From Acanthosoma haemorrhoidale (lineage: Eukaryota > Arthropoda > Insecta > Hemiptera > Acanthosomatidae): a DNA stretch of 64,000 bases. Below, piece after piece: positions 37,301 through 49,300 of this stretch. Location: positions 117,999,454 through 118,063,453 of the forward strand of contig OV884009.1 in the NCBI GenBank assembly GCA_930367205.1, read 5' to 3'. Below the pieces are notes generated by a model, which was not told where the DNA came from, ran no database searches, and was given only the letters and a program-made list of their open reading frames with translations. The translations under genes and the position numbers were made by a program. Position 1 is the stretch's first letter. Every line of letters begins with the position of its first letter.

Positions 37301-40300
37301 CCCTTTTTGAGACAGAGGGTAATAAAGCCCTTTGGAATAAGGCACGAGCTTACTAGCATGAAATAAGTTTGACTCCTTTTTACGAAATCTACTATCTATT
37401 AAAAATATTACCTCTGAGATTTTCTGTTTTATTTTGAAAGGTCCTACTCTGATCGCATCTAATTTATCTCTATTCAATTTGTTACTGTTTTGTACATATA
37501 CAAGGTCTCCAACTTCGTATTCAAACTTTTTAACATTTTTATCATAATACTTTTTATTTTGGTTATGTGTCTTTTCTGAGTTTTTATAAGCTATTTCCCT
37601 ATTATTTTCTAAATTTGTAATTTTATTTTCATTTAGTTCATCAGGTACAAATGATGCATCTATTCCAGTTAATAAGTAATTGGGGGTAAACCCAGTAGAA
37701 CTATGTATCGTGTTATTGTATTCCTCGATACACTTTTCTGCTACTATTGGCCACGATTTATCTCTATTTTCATGAATTTTGCACCTTATTCTGTTAACTA
37801 GTGTTTGATTTGTCCTTTCATTTAATCCATTAGAAAATGCACAATCTACTGCTGTAAAAATTAATGTTATCTTTTGTTTATTTACATATTGTTTAAATTG
37901 TGCTGAATTTATACCAGGATATTGATCTGTTAATAATGTTTTTATATTTCCAGCTTTTTCTACTTTCTTGATTAGATTAATAAAATCTTTTGCTATTTGT
38001 GTTTTCGAGGTGCTGATATATGCGTACCTTGTGAAATGATCTACTACCAAGTGTAGATATTTTATTGTACTTTTATTCCCTTTAAATCCTCCTATTGTAT
38101 CTAAAGATATTATATCTAGTGGTTCTTTTGCTGGACCAAGTTGAGACAAGGGAGCCTTAAAGCAACCTATTCTTGACTTATTTTTGATACATGTTTCACA
38201 AGATCTGCAAATCAATCTTATATTTTTATACATATTTTTAAAATAAAATTTTTTTCCTATTGTTAAAATTAATTGTTTCATTCCTATATGACCTTGATCT
38301 TTATGTACACTTTCAATAAGTGAAATACCAAATTCTTCTGTTATCCATATTTTCTCACTCCTATTCAGTATTTTGTAAATTATATTATCTTTAATTATGC
38401 ATTTGTCATCCAATTTTATTAGCTTTTGATTTTCTTTTAAATCTTCCAGTTTTAATAAATTTGATGTTTTAATCGCACAGTTATCATCTGCTTCTTCATT
38501 TGATTCTAAAACTGGATTTCTGGATAGACAATCTGCCTCCAGATTTTCTTTACCTGGATTATATACAATCTCAAAGTCAAATTGTGAGATATAGTTTAAA
38601 ATTTGTAGTAGTTCTGGATCATTACTTTTCTTCACATTAAAATTTTCTAATGGTCTGTGGTCTGTAAATACCACATTTTTTTTTCCTATCAGATAATATT
38701 GCCAGTAAAGTATAGCTTCTTTAATAGCTAAACATTCTATAAATATTGCTTTTTTTGTTTTCTGAGCGTTTGTCAATTTTTTTGAAAAGAAAAATACTGA
38801 CTTAAGAGATTTGTCTTCTTGTGGTTGTTTTAGAATTGCTCCAACTCCTTCAATACTTGCATCAGTGAATATGTATGTTGGAGCTTCTGGATCAAATATT
38901 GCTAGCGCAGGAGCTGAGCATAAGTATTTTTTTGTTGTCTCGAAACAATCTTTACATTGTTTTGACCAGTGAAAATCTACATTTTTTCTTAATAAATTTC
39001 TTAAGGGATCTAGCAAAATAGTATGTTTTGGTATATACTCCAAATAGAAGTTTATTTTTTCTAAAAATTGTCTAATCTGTTTCTTTGTTTGAGGTACAGG
39101 AAACTTTTTAATTGCTGTGAGATTGTCATTCATTGGTTTTATATAATCATTTCCTATTTCATGACCCAGATAAGTTATCTTGTTTTGTGCAAACTGACAC
39201 TTTGATTCATTTAATTTAAATCCTTGTTCCTGTAGTGCTTTTAACACTAATTCTACATGTTTTACATGGTCCTCATAATTCTTCGAATGAATCAATACAT
39301 CATCTATGTAGTTTACAGCAAACTTATCTAGATTATTTCTTCTTATCACACTTGACAAGACTCTTTGAAATATAGCCGGAGCAGACTTCAAACCATATGG
39401 CAAGCAATTCCATTGCCAATGACCATGATGGGTTACGAAAGCCAATTTATATTTATCCTTTTCACGCACTGGTATCGACCAAAACGCCGAATTTACATCC
39501 AATTTTGAAAAAAATTTACAGTTTCTGGCGCGTACTGTCAGATCATCAATTCTAGGAAACGGTTGACTTTCTGGCACAATTATTTTATTTAGTTCCTTAA
39601 AGTCAATACAAAAGCGTGATCTTTTTCCTTCTTCATTCTTAAATACCATCGTGACAGGAGCTGCATAGGGACTGCTTGATTCTTCAATTAAACCAGCTTT
39701 TAATAATTCATCCACTTGCATTTCAATTTCAATTTTGTCTTGAAATGAGCACCTGTATGGTTTCTTTGAAATATATCTATTTTGTATTAATTTTACTGTT
39801 GCTTCATAACCTTTTATTTTTCCTATGTCGAATTTTGACTTAGCAAAAATGTCCTTATTTTTTTGTATAGTATTTTCTATCTTGTTTATATCTGATATTT
39901 CAGTCTTATTAATTTGCCGATCTTTTTGTTTTGTTATCTCTTTTTGAGTTATTATTAAGTTTTCATCTTGACATAGTTTGAATTTTTTTATTAAATCTAA
40001 TCCTAATAGAAAATCATCTTTAAAATTAATACTTTTCACAATAAAAAACTGAAAATTTTCTTCAATATTACCGATTTTAATTCTTAATACAACCGTACCC
40101 TCTGTTTTTGCTACTCCTGTTACCCCTTTTATATTATCTCTCCCACCTATTATTTTTTTAATATCTTTATTATTATTTAAAAATTCATAATTTATCAAAG
40201 AAATATTAGATCCAGAGTCATAAAGACCAATAGCTGGATTTCGATTAGCGAGAAATTTTATTTTAATAAGTGGGAGGACTACTCGTTTTTTGCCCCTTCA

Positions 40301-43300
40301 GAGCTTGCTATCATATCTTGAACTTCTCCATTATTTGTAACCTTAATATTCTCATTTTTTATTTTTTTCAATTGTTTATCTTTTAAACGACACAAACTCT
40401 CTAAATGAAATCTATTTTGAAAACCTAATTTTTCACATATTGTACATGGTTTTTTCTCGCTTGAACATTTTTGTGTTTCTTTCTCTTTTTTTCTTTCATT
40501 TAACTTACCAAATTGTTTTAATTTTGCCATTAAATTTTCCATACTTACAATTGACTTTCTTTCTAATTTATTTTGTATAAAATTTGGTAAGTTAATTACA
40601 ATCAGATTAATTTGAGTATTAGTGAGTATTTGAGTATATTTCTAACAATAAACTTCTTTTCTTTAACGCATATTCTAACAGGGAACCATTTAAATATTTA
40701 AAATTATATGCATATGTTATATCGGTCCAGGACTGTGCAGAGAAGGTCTCAATAAAGGAATTATTCCAAGCTTCCCAATTAAACATTGAGTTCTGTTTCC
40801 AGAATATATTATACCAATCTAATGCAGACTTTTCTAAGAATAATCTTAGAGCTTCTGCATATTTGTCTTGAGTAATCCCCACTCTAGCACACTCCTGAAC
40901 GAATAAATTTAGCCATACATTAGCATTTAAATTTTCACCATTAAATTTTTCTATAACCATATCTTTAACCCGAGAACACATATGTTTTTCTAAGGTACCT
41001 GTTATAGCATTGTTTATGTTAGGTATAACCTCTTCTAAATATTCATCATAAAATGTAACATTACCTTCTACATCCAAATAAATGTTGCTGAGCTCTACAG
41101 TCATTGTTATCACTATTTTTCGAAATTTGTTTCGAATTCTCAAACTCTTCACCACATTCTTCACTACTGCAGTATCGAAGAGTTGTTTGTGCTGAGTGCT
41201 AGACTGTTTATCTTTTGGAAATACAAAAATTTCCGATTGGCCAACCAGCTGAATCGTCATAACTTTCACGACCGTGGTTCTGGAATCTTCACCAGCTTCT
41301 GAGATGAAATGAAATTTCGCCTTTGTCTCCATTGTATTGATTTGTAAGTTTCGAATTCAGAAACTTAAAAGGAGGTGGAGGTTCTCAGGGTATAAATCGA
41401 ACACTTGCAGATGCAGTTTAGAACTGTAATATTAAACATATGTACACATTAGCTAGCGCTACAAATATAACAATAAACCAATAAAACTTATAACTAACCT
41501 GAATCAATACAATTGTCGATACTTAGAGTTGACCATTGTCTTAACAAGCGTACCCATATCAGGAGGTTACAACTAAGCGTCCTTTGATAGTAGCGCTCTC
41601 TGTCGGGACATCTCGCATATGTGCCGAAGTTTGGCGGTTACGTTCAAACTTACATATATATCCTGATGTTTTTCATTATTTACTATTGTTTGTTTAAAAA
41701 TCATATTTTTCTTTTCAACTAAAGATTGTAGTATACTTTTTTCTATTTTTATAACAATTCATATATGTATATTTTCATTGGAATGTTTGAGATTATGGCC
41801 AACTAGTGTTTGTGTAGCTATATAAGGTTCAAGAGCATGTAGAAAGAGAAATTTGCTGGTTGGCTGCTCTTAATATACCTGCAAAATTAAGATTCCTGAA
41901 CTGATCTCATGCATAAACTTGTTAACTACAACAAAATCCCAACTTGGTATATTGCCTGTAAAACTTATTGTCTTCCAATCTCCTTGTGTGGGCATAGAAA
42001 ATTGGGAACCTGTCAATGATATTCAGCTATATATAAAAGAATAGAAAAAAAAATGCATCAGGAGTAATATGGGAGGAATAATATTGTTGTAACTCTGTAA
42101 TTAATGGAAATAGTCCCAAGACTTCATAAGCATTTATTCAAAATATACATTATCATGGTAACCAGTCTTAGCTTTAATTTTTACTTTCTTGTTAATAAGG
42201 ATTCAAAGGACATTTATAAAAAGTTCATAAATAATAATAGTTTATTTGTAATGTTTTTATCAATATGATTTCATGGTTCTAAATGGTTAAGTGCATAATT
42301 TTGCCTATTTCAACTGTTTTATTAACATAATTAGCTAAAGGAATTCGTATATAATTTAAACAATAGTTACCTAAGACAAAGAGTGATTTATAATAACAGT
42401 TGTTGAGAGTTGGATGGTCTTCAATCTTGGTTTCTTTCTTTCATGCAAGCTTCCACTCTCACTTGCCTCTCAAACATCCTGGCCTGTCTCTTTTGAATCT
42501 CTTACAGTATCTGAAGAACTCAATACTTACGAGGTGTGATCAAAAAGTAACGAGAATTTTTGTTTATCTTAAAATTGTTCTATTTATTCATCAACAGCAA
42601 TTTTGTCCCCTTCAAAGTAATCCCCCTCAGATATAATACACTTGTGCCAGTGCTTTTTCGAATCTTCAAAGCACTTTTCGATAGCACTCAAACTCTCTTT
42701 TCAATATAGCTCTTAGCTCCTTCAGGGATTCTTCTTTTACCTCATCAATGGTGTTGTCGTCCTTTCAAAGTTTTTTTCAACTTTGGGAACAAAAAGAAGT
42801 CGCAGGGAGCCATGGAGGTAGCACAACAGTGTTGTTTTTTGCTTAAAAATTACGAACAATCAGCGAGAGCGTTACTGTGATGCAATTTCCACGAAATGTT
42901 TTGGCACAATTCTGGTCGTTTTTTTCGGAACACTTCACGTAAACGGCGCATTACTTCCAAGTAATATACTTTATTGACCGTACGACCTTCTGGATGGAAA
43001 TCAAACAAAACAAGTGAGCAGAACCTTCACTTTTGATCGAACTTCTTTGTCTTGGCTTTTCAGGCCACTTCCATTGCGAAGATTGCACCTTGGTTTCTTT
43101 GTCATACCCATGTTTTTTCACCTGTTATGATGCATTTAACAAACTTTGTATTGTTGGTTACTTCATTCAGCAATTCTTTGGTGATATCCATGCGATGTTT
43201 TTTTTTTTTTTTAGTCGAAATTTAAAAATTTAGGAACGAACTTTGCTCCCACACGTTTCATGCCCAAAACTTCAGAAAAATCGCTTGGCATTATCCAAAT

Positions 43301-46300
43301 GATGTATTAACTTCATCAGCAACCTCTCTAATAGTAATTCTGTGATCCTCCAGAATCATTTTCTTAACTTCTTCGATCTTGTTGTCATTTTTTTCAAAAC
43401 TAAAAATCGCCGAGAACACCAAAACTCGTATAACCTTAGCGACTGCTAATAAAAAAAGAAATATTGGAAACAGTTGCAAATTTAAACATATTTCAGTGAC
43501 ATGTGTACCAACATAATTTACCTTTCGTTTTACTGATGTAAATATACTTCACATTAAAAGTTAATCAACATTTGCAGGTTTCAAGGATTCTTAGCATATC
43601 AGCAGCAGCATCCATCTTCCCACTCATGACAGTTATTGCTTCTGCAGCCCATTGGCTGTTAATGACCTTCTGGCTCACTATTTTTGAGAACACTCAGTTT
43701 TCAATAGCTGGATCCACGATTAGAGCAAGGCTGTCAGAGGTATAATTTCATTAGCATTATTATTTAAAGCATCATGTAATAGCAATTTCATTTAGTTTTT
43801 ATAGAACTTAATACCTATATAATGAAATATCTAATTATCATTTCTATTATATCAGTTGATGACTCCCAATAGGATAGCCCACCCACATATCAGCCCTGAA
43901 TGGGGAGTACATAAGGCCGTAAAGACTTCAACAAACTATGATATGTATGTAGGTTAAACTGTCCTGAGTACACTCAACTGTTTGTAGCAGTAATGTTTAA
44001 GTAAGAAGTAAGTAATTTTGAGGTCAGAAGGAGAAATATAAGAGAAAAAGAAGTCTGGGTGGAAATTACGGGTGGACTGAATGGACAGAGTTTGCAATGA
44101 AGCCATTGGGATGGGCATAAAGTGAAAATTAAAATTGTCAGGAGAAATGTCATAAGCAGGAGAGGTGCTTGGTTTTATGAGAGAAAATTTCCAGAGGATC
44201 CCATTTGAACGGAGTAGTTTGTTGCAGAAGATAATGACTAATGAAAGAATTTCTATTGGGCAAGGTGCATTTTAGACTGAGTAAAGTTGTGGAGGGTTAT
44301 GAAGAGGAATTCCTCTTCAGAGTGTCTGGTGCGGATAAACCTCTTTGCTGCATTCCGATGCCTCGCCTCATTAAGTCTTTAATTTCCTGAGTCAACCAAG
44401 GAGCTGGAGGATGTTGGGCTCGTAAAGTCTTAAGAAGTTAAGGATGGTGAGAAAATCAACCATATGATCGATATAGGTGAAGGAATGTAAAAGGTCCCAT
44501 TGAGTTTTCTCCAGAACAGATTGGATGGTCTCGAATGTCAGGGAAATGAGGTGATGGTAGGTGATATTCCTAGGGGAGGGAAGAGTGAAATTCAGATTGT
44601 ATGACAAGAAATAAGATTGTGAGCCGAAAGGAAAGGTACTGGAATCTGGAAAGCGGAAATTAGATTAACAGGGTAGTCCATGATAGAAACATATAACCAG
44701 GAATCTGAGATATTTGTATAATGGTTAGCAGAATATGGGACTACAAAGAGATTCAAAGAAGTATTAAGGTTGACAAGGAAGTGTTTGTCTGAAGAATTGC
44801 TAAGGAAATTGGTATTTATATTACCTGATAAAATGATATGATTAAATAAATAAACAAGGCTGAGGAGGGTTGATTCAAATATAGGATCGAATAAAGCATG
44901 AGGAGAACAAATATGACAGCGTAGAAGATCCTTTTGGAGTGGTAGGAAACTTCAGTGAAGAGGAATTCTATGTGATGGCTCAGGAAGGGAGGAGAGAATT
45001 TGAGGATTCGGGATCTGAGGCTATCGTGGACATAGAGGCAGACACCACGACCAATCCTTTATGACTGATCATGGTGGATAAGGGAATAGTTAGGGAGTGA
45101 AACAGCCAACCAGTAGAGATGTCGGTTCCCTGGAGACATGACCTCGCATAAGTAAATGCTAGTTTCAATGTTCCAATTTAGATGTTGGGTGAAGAAGTCC
45201 CGTCTTGTTTTACGAACATAAATCATCTCGTCCTAGCTAATTGACAGAAGAAATGAGCAACAATGGTGAGGAGGAGGTAGGGGTCTCTCCTCGTTGCCTA
45301 AAGTCTATGTCATCCAGCTTATCAGCACTCTGTTGATAACTGAGCAATGCTCTGTAATCCTCGAATGGACCAGGCTATTACTTAATAAAAAAGTATTATT
45401 AATTATCAAAGTAATTTACCTTTTAGGTGAAAAATAACAATCCTGGAGTATAAAGTAAGTCCCAGGGGTAGAAATGAAGAAAAAAAACAATCAAAATTAA
45501 TGAATAGAAAAAATTAACAAGAGAAACGTTTTATGTGGGTTAGAGCTAGACATTTTATGTATCTAATATTAAATATTGAACATGTATTATTTTTTTCTAT
45601 ATGACCACCAGAAACTGTTAGTTTGATAAGGTTAATGGTGTCTGAGGTACAATGTATTTGGCATGTTCAAGACAAATATTTTTGTTAGGTAAGTTGCACA
45701 GGGTTGTCCATATTGTCTGTTGTAGTAGTTAGGCCAACGTGAAATATTCCCTACCATTGCCTTTTTATGACATGCTAGAAGACGTCACTGCTGTGTCTAT
45801 TGCTAGTGCTATTTCTTTCACCACTGAAAGCAGTAGTGTTGCTATAAATATCCATAACTTCTTCAATGGATACTCCACCTTGAATGTATCATGTGAATTA
45901 ATTTCTCATATATTTATAAATTAAATGTTCTGAGTCATTGGTTACATACTTTCTTACCAATTTTATATTGTGTGTGTTGATTACATGTCAGAGTTTGGGT
46001 GGCACTACTACTTTTTCTTTGACCTCAGCTATCTTCATATAATATGTTGTTATTTAGTTTGGGTTCCTGATTTTTTTCTTCTTAGAGAGATTTTCTCTGG
46101 AAACTGACATGTTGGTTGTTGTGTACATAATACTGCTTAGAAACAAACTGATTGAGGCAACCCAGAAGTTATCTTAATATGAGAGAAAATGGAAAATAAA
46201 CTGTAACCTCTTCTACCACAGCAAAAACAACACCCCCTAGCATGTTTCAGGCTCCCTGACTCGGCCCCATTATCATCTGTCTTGGTGTCCATGCGGGCGC

Positions 46301-49300
46301 CCCAAGGGCATGTTCATGTGCAAGGGGAGTAGTAAGTGTCAATTTTTGATGTGTTATAGTTCCATTAAAATTTGGGACAGTTTTTTCTTTGGCTATTAAT
46401 TATTAATAGTAGTGGGATCTATATCACTTATTAATCTTCTGGTCGTTATTAAACAAATGTATCCATTTTAAATTTTTAATGTTTCTATATCCCCACTACC
46501 CAGTGGAGTCTTGAGTCTATAGATGGGATATTTTAGCAGCTGTTAGGTGAATTCATTCTGATTATACTGACCCATTCCAAACTGTACAGAGTTGTTCTGA
46601 GTTCACTTTGTATGGTGGTGTCATTTCCTTGGAGAATTATTTTATTTGCGCAATAAAATCTATTTGGTGGATGCTTGTTTTAAAAGTCAAGTAACTCCAT
46701 AATAGCTTTTTGTTTTCTCAAATTTATTACAATATAATGGCTCTTGTGCTGATAACATATCCTCTTCAATGTTTTTTCATTGAGAGCATGAGTTTTCTGT
46801 CAGAGCTTGTTGCGGTTTCTGATATCAGTGCAGCATTGGCATAGAATATTAACATCATTTCAATTTTATTATCTATACTAATGTCAATCTATCCTTCCTC
46901 CCATATAAAATTGTCCAGATCATTTAAGAAAGTCATTAAGAGGTGATCTCTTTAAATGATACCTGGAGTTATCGCTATTGGGTTCCTGAGAGTCAAATCT
47001 TGGATAACACTTAACTCATTTGGTTGACATTTGATATAATCTTTAGAATTCATGACTTAATCCGGAGCTGTACATTTCTTTAAAGAGGTTATGGTTAACA
47101 ATATCAAAAGCGTGAATGGTAATAAATTATGGGGTATGTCATATTTTAATAATTGTGCTTGCATGTACTTTTAAATATGAACTTATGTTTTTCATACATC
47201 TTTTTATTTTTTTAGGTCATATTCTGTGCAATCCTTGGTCTAGTTTACATCTTTACATACCTCACGCCTGCAGAAGGGAACACAAGACATAGGTACCTTA
47301 ACTGTAATCAAACTTTTGATTTTAGCCCAGTCAAATTTCAATGAGTTAAAGGAAAGTCAATTTTAGTTCAAGTTATTTATTCTTCAAGATAACAAATTTT
47401 CAGGTTATTGAGTTCCCTGAAAAATAATTTAAAGTTTCTATCTTGCTGCAATACTATAAAGAAATCACCGCCTCAATGGGATGGGATAACTGCAGGGTTT
47501 CTCTAGAGTGTTACAGACTCATTACCAGTCCTAAAAATGTTATTCAACAGAATTTTATTAACTAGAGACATCCCTTTTTCTACACAATGATCTAAGTATA
47601 TCATGCTTCTTAAAAAAGTATAAAAATCAAAAATCAACTATATAATCAAATAAATATGATCAGCCACTCGCCATCACCAAAGACCTCTAGTATAAGCTGA
47701 AAACAACTCTTAATTAAAATCTTTGTAATAAAACGGTTAACCAAACAGGTTTTCGTAAATGATTTTCTATACCTTAACAAACTGTATCAAATAATAGAAA
47801 AAATAAATGGATCAGATAGATACCTATTTTAGATTCATTAACTTTAACAAAAAAAAAAAGCCCTCGAGGAAGACTTAGTGAAACCTACTTAGGGTATATT
47901 GCTGACCTAGGACCGCAAAGGGGGAAAAGCATCCACAATATGAAAGTGGTAGCAAGGGACAGAGATGACTGGCTATGTTGGAACTAGATAGAAAGGCACA
48001 AAGGGAAGTGGAAAAGAAGAACTTGAACAAAGCTTTTACTGTATGAACCATCAATTTTCATTTAACCCTTTCAAACGATGTGCTATCGAGCTTTTTCTTG
48101 CTTGAGCAATATGTATATCTCAGTACATATATATGTTTAATTATATTTATTGATCAGGATTGACAAATCAAACAAACTATGTTATTTTGCTCTGTAAACA
48201 AAGATTTAATTTCATTAGTTATAAGTTCTATTTATACTAATTTACGCTATTTGCCTAAAACCTACCTGTAAACAAAGAAACAACATTTAAACTTTATTCC
48301 TTAATATGTCCCTTTTAACAATTTTTATTATTTAACTTTCAATCAACTTGCATGTCACACATGATTACATTCACTCAATATATGTTTTTCTTATCCTTAG
48401 TTTTTTCCCTGATGTGTGAAGCAGCCATTACTTTTTTCTCCTTTGCAGAGCATGGCAAAATTAACAAAATACATTTTCTTTACATTACCCCCCCTCTTTG
48501 GGGAACAAATTTTTTGTTAAATTTAGTCTTCTTGTTTTATAAGTTTAATTATTTTTCTTAGATTATTTTTATTTAATTACACTTTCTTTACATATATATA
48601 AATATATGTGTGAATATATATTAATGGGATTTTGGGATACAAAGATTAAGAATAAGTGTCAGCTCAATTTTCAGTGTATGATTACAATACCTACCTACCA
48701 TCAGGTTAAAATTCAGTGCATGCTGCAGTTTATTTACCAGGAATTGTTTACCTGAAAACACTTATCAATAAACAACAGCTGTTGCTGTTGGACCATCACT
48801 AAGCTGTTCAAGGATGAAAGTAGATGTGGTTTTAGACAAGCCAAAGGGTGTTGAAGGACTAAACAGAGTCAGATTCACTCTTGGCCAGAGACCTATACCT
48901 GTAAGGCTAGGGACCCATTGTACGAGGGTGGTCTGGATGTGAGTGTTTTTATGAAAATGGACAAAATCGAATATCAAGCTGTCATTAAATATTTGTTTTT
49001 GAAAGGCAATACGCCTACTCAAATCAAAGATGAGTTGGATTCTGTGTATGGGGGCTCCGCACCATCATTTACCACAGTGAAATTTTGGGCAGCTGAATTT
49101 AAACGTGGTCGTAAGAGCTTGGGAGACGATGAACGTTCGGGACGTCCAAAAACTGCAACTACTGACGAAAACATCGCCAAAGTTCACCAAATTGTGCTAG
49201 ATGACCGCCAAATTAAAGTGAGAGAGATAGCAGAGGTTATGAACATGTTTGTCACATATTAAATCAACATTTAGAGATGAGAAAGCTGTCCGCACGTTGG

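Larger units (their letters stand above)
36985..41654 (-). mobile_element. Element C: related self-priming Ty3/gypsy-type retrotransposon
   Basis: 4670 bp with 312-bp LTRs that look identical by eye. The LTR begins TGTAAG and ends CTTACA on either strand. The order on the minus strand matches element B. Pol is open; gag carries a frameshift. TATATA flanks both ends, as for A and B. It is too different from B to be a copy of it, but the gene order, knuckle type, shift site and primer arrangement are shared. Confidence 0.93.
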
